Positions 7,727 to 15,894 are shown, counted from the stretch's first letter. The stretch is 30,688 bases of DNA from Candidatus Pelearchaeum sp. (GCA_015520425.1 WAQC01000142.1:1-30688); one strand, 5' to 3'. The notes: generated by a model not told the origin, from the sequence alone. Made by a program: numbers and translations.

Positions 7727-8653
7727 TTGAGTAATGAGATAGTCGTGGTCGGGAGCTATAACACTGGCTTCCTAATCCACGTTGATAGACTCCCAACACG
7801 GGGCGAGACGCTGCCTGGTAGGGGGTTTAGGATGGAGCATGGAGGCAAGGGCTCTAACCAGGCTATACAGGCTGCGCGTCTCGGGTGTAGGACAGCCATG
7901 ATAGCCGCGGTAGGTGATGACATATTCGGAGAACGCGCTATCAAGAAGTGGCGCAACGAAGGAGTGGAGACAGCCTACGTCAAACGCTGCAAAACACCAA
8001 CAGGGGCTGGGCTAATAATCGTAGGCCCAGGAGGGGAAAACATGATAGCCGTAGACCTAGGAGCAAACCTTGAGCTAACACCAAGCGATGTTGATGAGGC
8101 TTTGCAGCGATTGAGCGGTGTAAAAATTGTGCTTACGCAGTTGGAGATACCTTTGGAAACGGCCCTACACGCTCTAGCTCTAGCACAGCGTAATGGGGCC
8201 ATGACTATACTTAACCCAGCCCCCGCAGCCCGTATAACGCCAGCCATGCTAAGGGGCGTCAGCATAATAACGCCTAATGAGGTTGAGGCCAAGATAATGG
8301 CTGGCCTAGGCCCAGATGAGCAGGTAGACTTGGCCGAGCTTGCTAGGACGTATTGCGATGCGGTGGAGCATGTGGTCATAACGCTTGGGGAGCGTGGAGC
8401 GCTCATAGTGGATAGTAAGGGTGAGCGGATAGTTAAGCCGCCGCGGGTAGATGCGGTGGACGCCACAGGGGCTGGCGACGCATTTAACGGAGCGCTGGCA
8501 GCGGCACTAGCGCGGGGCATGGATATTGATACTGCCGTTGAATACGCCTGCGCAGCAGGGGCTTTCCTAGCAGCGCGAATTAAGCGCGGCGAGCTTGTAG
8601 AAGCCCTAGCCACACGCGAGGAGCTAGAAAGATTCAAAAAACAACAACAATAG
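7727..8653 (+). CDS. rbsK: Ribokinase-like PfkB kinase
   Basis: Phosphorylates a pentose, probably the ribose freed by the hydrolase, to ribose-5-phosphate. The N-terminus is VVVGSYNTGFLIHVDRLP, the ribokinase glycine motif is GGKGSNQAIQAARLG, NPAPAA is the usual RbsK block, and DATGAGDAFNGALAAAL contains the catalytic Asp. I place the start at TTG 7727 because AGGAGG at 7711-7716 sits about ten bases before it; an earlier in-frame TTG at 7718 abuts that site. Length 308 residues. A ribose-1-phosphate kinase role, known for some archaeal PfkB enzymes, is an alternative given the phosphorylase next door. Confidence 0.86.
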   Translation: MSNEIVVVGSYNTGFLIHVDRLPTRGETLPGRGFRMEHGGKGSNQAIQAARLGCRTAMIAAVGDDIFGERAIKKWRNEGVETAYVKRCKTPTGAGLIIVGPGGENMIAVDLGANLELTPSDVDEALQRLSGVKIVLTQLEIPLETALHALALAQRNGAMTILNPAPAARITPAMLRGVSIITPNEVEAKIMAGLGPDEQVDLAELARTYCDAVEHVVITLGERGALIVDSKGERIVKPPRVDAVDATGAGDAFNGALAAALARGMDIDTAVEYACAAGAFLAARIKRGELVEALATREELERFKKQQQ

Positions 8654-8662
8654 CTACCTGCT

Positions 8663-9496
8663 ATGTCGGCGAGAGAGCCGCGTAGCGGCGAGGAGTTTTA
8701 TCATGTGAGAGTCAGGCCTGGAGAGGTTGCGGAATACGTCCTAATACCAGGAGACCCTGAGAGAGTGCCTAAGATAGCCAAGTTCTGGGATGAGGCGCGC
8801 GAGGTCTCGTTTCATAGGGAGTTTAAGCTCTGGAATGGCCGTGTAGGCAGGGCTTCCATATCTGCGTGCTCAACAGGCATAGGCGCGCCATCAACAGCCA
8901 TAGCTATAGAAGAACTAGCCCGCGCAGGTGCGAATACCTTCATAAGGGTTGGAAGCTCAGGCGCAATACAACCAGGAATAAAGATAGGCGAGCTGATAAT
9001 ATCCAAGGCCGCTGTAAGGCTTGAGGGAACCAGCAGACAGTATGTTGTTGAGGGCTATCCAGCGTATGCAGACCTTGAAGTAACCCTAGCCCTAGTGGAA
9101 GCCGCCGAGACGCTGGGGCTACGCTACCACCTGGGAATAACCGCATCCACAGACAGCTTCTACACAGGCCAGGGCAGGCCAGGCTTCAAAAACTATTCCT
9201 GGAGCTACTCAGAGACGCTCCTAAAAGATATGCAGGCCATGGGTGTCGCGAATTTTGAGATGGAGGCATCGGCAATATTCACACTCGCCTCAATTTACGG
9301 ACTTAGGGCTGGCGCGGTATGTACGGTCTTCGCCAATAGGGTTGAAGATACCTTCGGCGTCGCTGGTGAGGAGGACGCTGCCCGCGTCGCTGTGGAGGCT
9401 GTAAAAATACTCCATGAATGGGATGAACTCAAGAAGAGCGCTGGGAAACGCTACATCTACCCATCACTACTAAAGCGGTGGATGCAAACCAAGTGA
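8663..9496 (+). CDS. udp: Uridine phosphorylase-like nucleoside phosphorylase
   Basis: Phosphorolysis of nucleosides to base and (deoxy)ribose-1-phosphate. 277 residues of the NP-I family: LIPGDPERV near the N-terminus binds phosphate, RVGSSGAIQPGIKIGELII is the central family block, and NFEMEASAIFTLASIYGLRAG contains the ribose-binding Met-Glu pair. TGQGRPG resembles the uracil-recognising loop of uridine phosphorylases, which favours a pyrimidine substrate. It starts nine bases after the ribokinase stop and is the last gene of the operon. It converges on the second btpA gene with only four bases between the stops. Confidence 0.89.
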   Translation: MSAREPRSGEEFYHVRVRPGEVAEYVLIPGDPERVPKIAKFWDEAREVSFHREFKLWNGRVGRASISACSTGIGAPSTAIAIEELARAGANTFIRVGSSGAIQPGIKIGELIISKAAVRLEGTSRQYVVEGYPAYADLEVTLALVEAAETLGLRYHLGITASTDSFYTGQGRPGFKNYSWSYSETLLKDMQAMGVANFEMEASAIFTLASIYGLRAGAVCTVFANRVEDTFGVAGEEDAARVAVEAVKILHEWDELKKSAGKRYIYPSLLKRWMQTK

Positions 9497-9500
9497 TAGA

Positions 9501-10304
9501 CTACCTAATCTTCCTAACGAGGCGCATAACCTCCCTAACACGCCTGACATCAACAGGATTCGCCAATACCCCACCCATCTTAAAGTATGTTCCGACTATA
9601 GCGCCGTCGGCCACAGATAAGAGTCTCTCAACGTTATCTGGAGTTATCCCACTTCCAACCAACACTGGCCGCGAGGCAGCCGACTTAACCTGCTGAAGCC
9701 TCTCAAGCGGTGTCTCAGCTCCAGTGCGCTCGCCAGATACTATGATAGCGTCAGCCCCCAGCTCCTCAAGCCGCGAAACCTGGGTAGCGAGAGGAATGTC
9801 TGAGGTAATAAAATGACTCCCATGCTTAACCAAAACGTCAGCAAACACACTTACGGGCGTGTCTATCCCTCTTAGACGCTCCGCGCGAGGAGCGGCCGCT
9901 TCCACAAATCCTTCATCAGCGATATACGCATAGGCCCACATATTCGCACGCACCCAACTAGCACCGCATGCCTTCGCTGCGGCTATTGATTCCTCCACAC
10001 CATTGGCTAATATGAACACACCAGTGGGCAAGCCTGTTGTGCGCCTTACCTCGCGGGCAACAGCCGCGACTAGAGCTATGGCCTCGTGGCCAATCTCGCC
10101 AGGCTTAAGGAAAGGGCTATCGCCCATATTCTCAACCTGAACACCATCCACACCACCTTCCTTCAGCGCTTCAGCATCTCTTAGAGCGGTCTCAAACAAA
10201 TCATAAGCCCCTTCCTCAAATCTTGGAGAGCCAGGTAATGGCTTTAAATGAACCATACCAATAATAGGCTTGACAACGCCGAATATCTCTTCAAGAACAT
10301 TCAT
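9501..10304 (-). CDS. BtpA/SgcQ-family TIM-barrel protein (paralogue 2)
   Basis: Second member of the BtpA family in the island, 267 residues. It shares long blocks with the copy at 3665-4504: MVHLKPLPGSPR, DGVQVENMGDSPFLKP, AAVAREVRRTTGLP, VKHGSHFITSD, DAIIVSGERTGAETP, VLVGSGITPDN and GAIVGTYFK. Differences cluster in the hydrophobic segment around VFILANGVEES and in the last third, so the two may differ in substrate. It reads away from the importer ATPase gene across 71 bases that hold a TATA box for each direction, and it converges on udp. Co-location with nucleoside genes on both sides is the only hint of function. Confidence 0.86.
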   Translation of the reverse strand: MNVLEEIFGVVKPIIGMVHLKPLPGSPRFEEGAYDLFETALRDAEALKEGGVDGVQVENMGDSPFLKPGEIGHEAIALVAAVAREVRRTTGLPTGVFILANGVEESIAAAKACGASWVRANMWAYAYIADEGFVEAAAPRAERLRGIDTPVSVFADVLVKHGSHFITSDIPLATQVSRLEELGADAIIVSGERTGAETPLERLQQVKSAASRPVLVGSGITPDNVERLLSVADGAIVGTYFKMGGVLANPVDVRRVREVMRLVRKIR

Positions 10305-10332
10305 CTACCGTGTTGTACTGGCTTGTAGGCAT

Positions 10333-10340
10333 GTATATAG
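10333..10340 (-). promoter_or_regulatory. TATA box for btpA paralogue 2
   Basis: TATATA at 10334-10339 is about 32 bases before the minus-strand ATG at 10304, leaderless spacing. It lies three bases from the plus-strand box of the importer gene. Confidence 0.4.
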
Positions 10341-10341
10341 C

Positions 10342-10350
10342 TTTAATATA
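10342..10350 (+). promoter_or_regulatory. TATA box for the nucleoside importer ATPase gene
   Basis: TTTAATATA is centred 30 bases before ATG 10376. Its position argues that the open frame upstream of that ATG, from 10310, is not translated. Confidence 0.45.
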
Positions 10351-10375
10351 CGCTCAGCCTATACAACGCTGGGAA

Positions 10376-11911
10376 ATGAGTAGCCCAACCACGCGTGGCG
10401 AGGTTCTCGTTGAGGCGCGGAGAGTTGTTAAAGCTTTCCCAGGAGTATGGGAGCATTTGATACTTGACCATATTGACTTTGATGTCAGGGCTGGCGAGGT
10501 TCATGCCCTGCTCGGCGAGAACGGCGCTGGGAAGACCGTGCTAGCAAACATACTCTCAGGCTTCTACACACTATCAGAAGGTGAGATAAGAGTCAGGGGA
10601 AGGCCAGTCAAAATAAAATCACCGCTTGACGCCATAAGATATGGTATTGGAATGGTTCATCAAGAATTCACGCTCGTCCCATCTCTTACGGTAGCGGAAA
10701 ACATAGCCCTATCAATAAGGAGGCGTAACATCTTTTCATATCCAGTAAGAGAGGTAGCAACAAAAGTACGCGAGCTGTCCAAGAGGTATGGATTACGCGT
10801 AGACCCTGACATGCTCATAAGCCACATGTCTCTGGGCGAGCAGCAGCGTGTTGAGATACTGAAGGTGCTTTTCTGGGAGCCTAATGTTCTCATACTTGAT
10901 GAGCCTACGTCAGTCTTAACGCTTGAGGAGGCTAATGAGCTGTTTAAGATTCTACGCCGTATGGCGGATGAGGGTAAGGGGGTAGTCTTCATAACGCATC
11001 GCATAGAGGAGATAATGCGCGTGGCCGATAGGGTTACTGTGCTCAGGCTGGGTAAGAAGGTTGGAACGTTAAACGTTGCTGAAGCGTCGCGCGAGCAGCT
11101 TCTGCGCATGATGATAGGCGAGTTTGAGCCGTTTAGAGCTGAGAGAAAACCGCCAAGAATAGGTGAGCCTGTCCTAGAGATTAGAGATTTGCACGTCTGT
11201 GGTGATGATGGTCGGGAAGCTGTCCGCGGCGTTAGCTTCACCACACATGCTGGAGAGATATTCGGTATTGCTGGAGTTGCTGGTAATGGCCAGCGCGAGC
11301 TTGTGGAAGCGATAACTGGCCTGCGTAAAGCTGTGCGCGGCAGAATAATCATCCTAGGACAAGACGCTACCAATAAATCGCCACGCGAGGTCGCGGAGAT
11401 GGGCGTAAGACACATACCAGAAGAACGCCGCCGCGTGGGTGTGGCAGAAGCCATGTGCGTAGCTGAGAATATGATGCTCCGCGACTATAATATCGCTCCA
11501 TTCTCTAAGAAAGGAGTGCTGGACTTGAGACTGATAGGAGAGCATTCCAAGGCTCTTATTGAGAGGTTCAAGATACTCGCTCCTGACATCTGGAATACTG
11601 AAGTAAGGATACTCTCAGGAGGAAATATACAGCGCCTAATATTGGCGCGGGAGCTATGGCGCGCACCCAAGCTTGTAATCGCCTTCCACCCCACGTATGG
11701 CCTTGACCTAAAAGCTGTAAGCCATACCCACGACCTATTTATGCAACTCCGCGATAAAGGCTCATCAATACTCCTAGTCTCTGAAGACCTAGAGGAGATA
11801 CTAACACTAAGCGACCGCATAGGTGTGATGTATGATGGTCGTCTGGTGGGTGTGGTGGAGTCGGAGAAGGCTACTACAGAGGTTATCGGTAAGATGATGA
11901 CTGGTATGTAG
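10376..11911 (+). CDS. Nucleoside/simple-sugar ABC importer double ATPase
   Basis: Two fused nucleotide-binding domains, 511 residues, as in the NupO/YufO and RbsA group. Domain 1 is complete: Walker A GENGAGKT (47-54), signature MSLGEQQRVEIL, Walker B VLILDEPTS. Domain 2 has the degenerate features usual for the group: GVAGNGQREL in place of Walker A (no lysine), LSGGNIQRLIL signature, and LVIAFHPTYGLD without the acidic pair. I start at ATG 10376 rather than at earlier in-frame codons because a TATA box lies 30 bases before it and the domain begins soon after. With the BMP protein and two permeases downstream it forms a complete importer, probably for nucleosides. Confidence 0.9.
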   Translation: MSSPTTRGEVLVEARRVVKAFPGVWEHLILDHIDFDVRAGEVHALLGENGAGKTVLANILSGFYTLSEGEIRVRGRPVKIKSPLDAIRYGIGMVHQEFTLVPSLTVAENIALSIRRRNIFSYPVREVATKVRELSKRYGLRVDPDMLISHMSLGEQQRVEILKVLFWEPNVLILDEPTSVLTLEEANELFKILRRMADEGKGVVFITHRIEEIMRVADRVTVLRLGKKVGTLNVAEASREQLLRMMIGEFEPFRAERKPPRIGEPVLEIRDLHVCGDDGREAVRGVSFTTHAGEIFGIAGVAGNGQRELVEAITGLRKAVRGRIIILGQDATNKSPREVAEMGVRHIPEERRRVGVAEAMCVAENMMLRDYNIAPFSKKGVLDLRLIGEHSKALIERFKILAPDIWNTEVRILSGGNIQRLILARELWRAPKLVIAFHPTYGLDLKAVSHTHDLFMQLRDKGSSILLVSEDLEEILTLSDRIGVMYDGRLVGVVESEKATTEVIGKMMTGM

Positions 11912-11938
11912 GCTGTTTCATGAAAATTTCTACAAAGA

Positions 11939-11947
11939 TTTATATAA
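11939..11947 (+). promoter_or_regulatory. TATA box for the BMP-type binding protein gene
   Basis: TTTATATAA is centred 29 bases before ATG 11972. It allows the binding protein to be transcribed apart from the ATPase gene, in line with the excess of binding protein that importers usually need. Confidence 0.5.
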
Positions 11948-11971
11948 CTTGGCTTAAGTGGCCAGCGCGCT

Positions 11972-13495
11972 ATGAACAGGAAGAGCGCATTAACCAGGCT
12001 AGAAGCAATTCTAGCTGTGCTTTTCGTCGTTGCGCTAATAGCGGCAGGTGTGGGCTGGACTATGCCAAGAGCGGCAGAGACGCTAACCGAGACAATCACA
12101 AAAACAGTAGGCGGAGAGACGGTAACCGTAACAGTTGGCGCTGGTGAGACTGTAACAAAGACAGAGACCATAGTCAAGACAAGCACGGTAACCGTTGAGA
12201 AGCCTGCTATGGGTGTTGTTAAGATAGCTGTGGTCTCCGACATAGGAGGCAGGGGAGACCTATCATTCAACGACATGGCCTTCAAGGGCGGCGACGAAGC
12301 CGTAAGGGACTTTGGTGTTGAGATGATTGAGCTAATCAGTAAAACCGAAGCAGACTACGTACCAAACCTAGAGACCGCAGCCCGCGATCCCGATGTTAAG
12401 CTCATAGTTGGTGTCGGATTCTTATTAAGCGAAGCTCTAGTAGAGGTTGCGCGTAAGTACCCTGATAAGAACTTCGCTGGAATTGACACGTTTAGCCAGG
12501 CTATCGTGAAGGATAAGTATCCTGACGAGTATCCACTACCCAACCTACTGGACATAAAATACGAGGAGCATAAGGGAAGTGCTCTAGTCGGAGCGCTTGG
12601 CTGCCTCCTCGCGGCATACTATAATGAGCAGGGGGCAAACTACAAGTATATAGGCGGTGTATTCGGGATAGAGATACCTGTTCTATGGAAGTTTGAAATC
12701 GGCTACAAGTGGGGATGCGACTGGGCTCTCAAGTGGTATGAGGACAGGTTTGGTAAGCGCGCCCCCATCATAGGCGAGGATAGTATCTACGGCTCAGGAG
12801 AGGGCTGGCAAGATGGGCTATACTGCCCCGAAGCAGGGCAGTGCTGGTATAAGGGCAGGGTCCTATGGACCTACACGGGGACATTCAGCGACATAACAAA
12901 AGGCTACGAGGCTGCCAAGCCTATGTTTGAGCAGGGGGCAGTGGCTGTCTATAACATCGCTGGGCCTCTTGGGCTTGGGATAAACCAAGCGGTTCAGGAG
13001 CTGGCAGAGGAGCGGGGGCTTGAGATGGGCCCACCGTTCTGGATAGGCGTTGACGCCAACCAAGACTGGATAAACCCAGGATTCATCATAGCCAGCATGA
13101 TGAAGCGCGTTGATAGGGGCGTGTATTATGCCACCATGCTTACGCTGATAGGCAAGTTCCGCGACGTAGTGAGGGAGAATGAAGGCGTCCTAACGCTGGG
13201 TATAGGAACTAAGATAGGCGGCCTAACGATGGAGGGAATATCGGTAAGCACACTCGCGGACCTAGACGAGTTCATAGAGATGGGAGTAAGGGCCGAGGAG
13301 CTGACGGGCAAGAAAGTACTACCTATGCCGCCTGAGGAGATAAAGGCGAAGGTCAAGCAGATGCGCGACTCCATAGCGCCGTGGATTTGGGAGGCCGTGG
13401 CTGAGCTGGAGTCAAAGATACGAAACGGCCAGGTTGAAGTACCGCTAGTCGTGACAGAGGACGCTATAGCTAAGTGGAGAGAGCTTCTCGGCTAA
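11972..13495 (+). CDS. BMP-family nucleoside-binding lipoprotein or anchored protein
   Basis: Extracellular solute-binding protein of the BmpA/Med/PnrA family, members of which bind purine nucleosides. 507 residues. Residues about 10-30 form a hydrophobic signal or anchor, followed by a 40-residue Thr/Val/Glu-rich linker with repeated ETVT and TKTET units. The binding domain starts at VVKIAVVSDIGGRGDLSFNDMA, the family's first strand and Asn/Asp ligand loop. The Trp- and Cys-containing insert around YCPEAGQCW is unusual. No lipobox cysteine is seen, so anchoring by the N-terminal helix is more likely than lipidation. It sits between the ATPase and the two permease genes. Confidence 0.88.
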   Translation: MNRKSALTRLEAILAVLFVVALIAAGVGWTMPRAAETLTETITKTVGGETVTVTVGAGETVTKTETIVKTSTVTVEKPAMGVVKIAVVSDIGGRGDLSFNDMAFKGGDEAVRDFGVEMIELISKTEADYVPNLETAARDPDVKLIVGVGFLLSEALVEVARKYPDKNFAGIDTFSQAIVKDKYPDEYPLPNLLDIKYEEHKGSALVGALGCLLAAYYNEQGANYKYIGGVFGIEIPVLWKFEIGYKWGCDWALKWYEDRFGKRAPIIGEDSIYGSGEGWQDGLYCPEAGQCWYKGRVLWTYTGTFSDITKGYEAAKPMFEQGAVAVYNIAGPLGLGINQAVQELAEERGLEMGPPFWIGVDANQDWINPGFIIASMMKRVDRGVYYATMLTLIGKFRDVVRENEGVLTLGIGTKIGGLTMEGISVSTLADLDEFIEMGVRAEELTGKKVLPMPPEEIKAKVKQMRDSIAPWIWEAVAELESKIRNGQVEVPLVVTEDAIAKWRELLG

Positions 13496-13508
13496 AATAC
13501 CCAAACGC

Positions 13509-13526
13509 ACATATTTTTATTTTCTA
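13509..13526 (+). promoter_or_regulatory. T-rich TATA or termination signal between binding protein and permeases
   Basis: ATATTTTTATTTTC follows the binding-protein stop by about 15 bases. It could end that transcript at a T-run, or act as a TATA element about 43 bases before the permease ATG. The sequence alone does not decide. Confidence 0.35.
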
Positions 13527-13560
13527 CCTAGTTATGCCCCAGCGTGGATGAGCGTGTGAT

Positions 13561-14649
13561 ATGGATTCATCCAGAAAGCTTGGTAGGCTTGGCATCTCGT
13601 CTTCTGTTATCAGGAAGTTTGGAAAGGCTATAGCTGAGTCCCTCTTCGCCGTGCTGATAGGGCTTCTGGGCGGCGCTCTCCTAATGTTAGCATACGGGTA
13701 TGATGCTCTCAGAGCCTATCGCGCCCTGTTCCTCGGCTCCTTCGGCGACCTAAACGGATTCCTAGAGACACTCGCATTTGCGACGCCTCTCATACTGACT
13801 GCCCTCACATTCGGAATAGGCGTCAGGGCTGGCCTATTCAACATAGGCGCGGAGGGGCAGATGTACCTAGGAGCAATCGGCGCAGTAATGATAGGCGGAG
13901 CCCTAAGCCTCCCCCCTGGAATACACCTAGCGGCCGCAACACTCTTCGCCATGCTTCTAGGAGCTCTCTGGAGCATCCCAGTAGCTCTCCTGAAAATATT
14001 CCGCGGGGTCCATGAGGTAGTATCCACCATAATGCTCAACTGGGTATCATTCTGGCTGGCGATGTACTTAATCACATACCACCTAGCGGAGCCTGGCCGC
14101 GCTGAGCGCGCAATACCAGCACAGGAGACGGCTAGGTATATGGTGATAGGCGCCTCCCTAACAACGGTCTTCATAGTAGCCATAGGATTCGCGTTATTGA
14201 CGTACTTCATACTTTGGAGAACAACCATTGGCTATGAGCTGCGCTTAGTGGGCTATAATCCAGATACAGCGCGCTATGCTGGGATTAGCATAATGAAAGC
14301 TACTGTGATAAGCTTCTTCATAGGAGGGTTGGCCGCGGGGCTTGCAGGAGCTACGCAGGTTCTCGGAAGACCCCCTTCATGGACGGTCTACGCAACTATG
14401 GGAAACCTCGTAAACCTAGGGTTTGAGGGGATAGGGGTCTCGCTAATAGGCAGGAACCATCCAATAGGAATAATCTTGGCAGCAATATTCTATGGCGGGT
14501 TCCTACACGGTGGGCGATTCATGGAGTTTGAGGTAGGTGTTGCGTCGGAGCTCGTGAGAGCCATAAACGGAATAATAATTATAGCCCTTGCAATGCCTGA
14601 GCTTCTTAACATTTTAAAGCGAGTTAGGCGTAGGAGGCGGCCTACATGA
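13561..14649 (+). CDS. Nucleoside ABC importer permease 1 (NupP/YufP type)
   Basis: Inner membrane subunit, 362 residues, with roughly eight to ten hydrophobic helices. Family signatures include GVRAGLFNIGAEGQMYLGA in the N-terminal third and VGYNPDTARYAGISIMKA, the cytoplasmic coupling-helix region. It begins with a charged 20-residue cytoplasmic segment. The last four bases overlap the start of the second permease. Pairing with a BMP protein and a double ATPase identifies the nucleoside-type importer rather than a ribose system. Confidence 0.9.
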   Translation: MDSSRKLGRLGISSSVIRKFGKAIAESLFAVLIGLLGGALLMLAYGYDALRAYRALFLGSFGDLNGFLETLAFATPLILTALTFGIGVRAGLFNIGAEGQMYLGAIGAVMIGGALSLPPGIHLAAATLFAMLLGALWSIPVALLKIFRGVHEVVSTIMLNWVSFWLAMYLITYHLAEPGRAERAIPAQETARYMVIGASLTTVFIVAIGFALLTYFILWRTTIGYELRLVGYNPDTARYAGISIMKATVISFFIGGLAAGLAGATQVLGRPPSWTVYATMGNLVNLGFEGIGVSLIGRNHPIGIILAAIFYGGFLHGGRFMEFEVGVASELVRAINGIIIIALAMPELLNILKRVRRRRRPT

Positions 14650-15647
14650 AGCTCGGCGCATTGGCACATAGGCTCATCTGGACTGCTGTGGGCCTAGGGC
14701 TCCTAGCGCTGGTAAGCTATGAGCTATCGCAAGCTGGGATTAGGCCCATCAAGCTACTGGAGACAGCCCTACTGCCCATGACGCCCCTAGTCCTAGCGGC
14801 GGTAGGTGAATGCGTCAACGAGAGGGCAGGAGTAATCAACATAGGTATAGAGGGAATATTCCTTATAACAGCGGTACTAGGCGTGTTCTGGGCTGAGGTT
14901 CTCGGCTCAGGACTATTGGGAATATTGATGGGCGGTTTATTCGGAGCCATAATAGGCGGCATCCTAGGCGTGATTAGCACGTACGGCCGCGCAGATCAGA
15001 TAATCGCTGGCATGGGACTAAATGTGATGAGCCTCGGCCTAGTCCAATACCTGCTGATGGCCATATGGGCCTTCCCAGGCATTCACGTATTCCCCCGCGA
15101 GCTGGTGCTACCCCGAATAGCTCTACCAACGCCAATAGGGGTTCTCAGAATAAGCCCCATGACAATCGCTGCAATAATAATAACACTCCTCACCGCACTA
15201 CTCCTCTATAAAACACTTCTCGGCCTCCGCATACGGGCCGCGGGAGACAAACCAGAAGCCGTTGACGTTGCTGGAATCAACGTGAACCGGGTACGCATCT
15301 TCGCCAGCGTATTTGCAGGCTTCCTAGCAGGCCTCGGAGGAGCCTTCATGCCCTTAGCATGGTTTGGCGGGCTTGTTAAAGAAGTATCAGCAGGCAGGGG
15401 ATTCATAGCGCTAGCAGCAGTAGTCTTCGCAGGGCTGAACCCAATACTAGCCCTAGCAGCATCATTCATCTTCGGCTTCGCTGAAGGTCTTGCATTCGCG
15501 ATAGCAGTAACACCAGGCGTAAAAGAAGTCATACCATTCCACTTCGTACAAATGACACCATACCTAGTTACCGTAATAATCCTAGCAATATTCGTAACCT
15601 CACGTAGATTCCCACGAGCACTCGGCAAACCATACATCAGAGAATAA
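14646..15647 (+). CDS. Nucleoside ABC importer permease 2 (NupQ/YufQ type)
   Basis: Second membrane subunit, 333 residues, strongly hydrophobic. GECVNERAGVINIGIEGIFLI matches the family's first conserved loop, RAAGDKPEAVDVAGINVNRVR the coupling region, and GLGGAFMPLAWFGGLVKEVSAGRGFIALAAVVFAG the C-terminal half. ATG overlaps the stop of permease 1 (ATGA). The stop lies only 21 bases from the 3' end of a convergent 5S rRNA gene. Confidence 0.9.
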   Translation: MKLGALAHRLIWTAVGLGLLALVSYELSQAGIRPIKLLETALLPMTPLVLAAVGECVNERAGVINIGIEGIFLITAVLGVFWAEVLGSGLLGILMGGLFGAIIGGILGVISTYGRADQIIAGMGLNVMSLGLVQYLLMAIWAFPGIHVFPRELVLPRIALPTPIGVLRISPMTIAAIIITLLTALLLYKTLLGLRIRAAGDKPEAVDVAGINVNRVRIFASVFAGFLAGLGGAFMPLAWFGGLVKEVSAGRGFIALAAVVFAGLNPILALAASFIFGFAEGLAFAIAVTPGVKEVIPFHFVQMTPYLVTVIILAIFVTSRRFPRALGKPYIRE

Positions 15648-15668
15648 CCACGTTCATCTTGGGAGAAG

Positions 15669-15791
15669 TGCTCGCCGGCACGCGGTCTTCGCGAGGGGTC
15701 TCCCACCTCACTAAAAACCGCGCGGGCAGGGGCTTAGCTTCCAGGTTCGGATGGGTCTGGGCGTTTCCCCCCGCCCTATGACCGGCGAGCA
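15669..15791 (-). rRNA. rrf: 5S ribosomal RNA
   Basis: The minus strand holds a complete 5S rRNA of about 123 nt. Helix I pairs UGCUCGCCGG at the 5' end with CCGGCGAGCA at the 3' end without mismatch. The universally conserved loop B/C stretch reads CCCAUCCGAACCUGGAAGCUAAGCCC. The 16S and 23S genes are not nearby; unlinked 5S genes are usual in Thermoproteota. Ends are set from helix I and the promoter spacing, so they may be off by one or two bases. Confidence 0.93.
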
Positions 15792-15810
15792 TAATGCTCT
15801 TGTCTTCGCG

Positions 15811-15821
15811 TAAATTTATAC
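15811..15821 (-). promoter_or_regulatory. TATA box of the 5S rRNA gene
   Basis: The minus strand reads GTATAAATTTA, centred about 25 bases before the 5S 5' end, which fits initiation at the mature end. It is one of the clearest promoters in the window. Confidence 0.65.
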
Positions 15822-15894
15822 TGTTTGCCACGCTCTCCTAATATACGCTGCGTAAGGTTTTTCCCTGACTTGGAGGACTTGAATAAGGGGCGAG

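Noticed and set aside
7975..8637. Long open frame antisense to the ribokinase gene
   Set aside because: Ser/Ala-rich low-complexity translation with no motif, mirroring the codon bias of the real gene on the plus strand.
10310..10375. Open frame extending the importer ATPase upstream by 22 codons from TTG 10310
   Set aside because: It crosses the putative TATA boxes, has no ribosome site, and begins five bases from the opposite gene's ATG. ATG 10376 fits family length and promoter spacing.
11485..12285. Long antisense open frame across the importer ATPase and binding-protein genes
   Set aside because: Its Thr/Val/Ser-rich part is only the reverse of the repeat linker, and two well-supported genes occupy the other strand.
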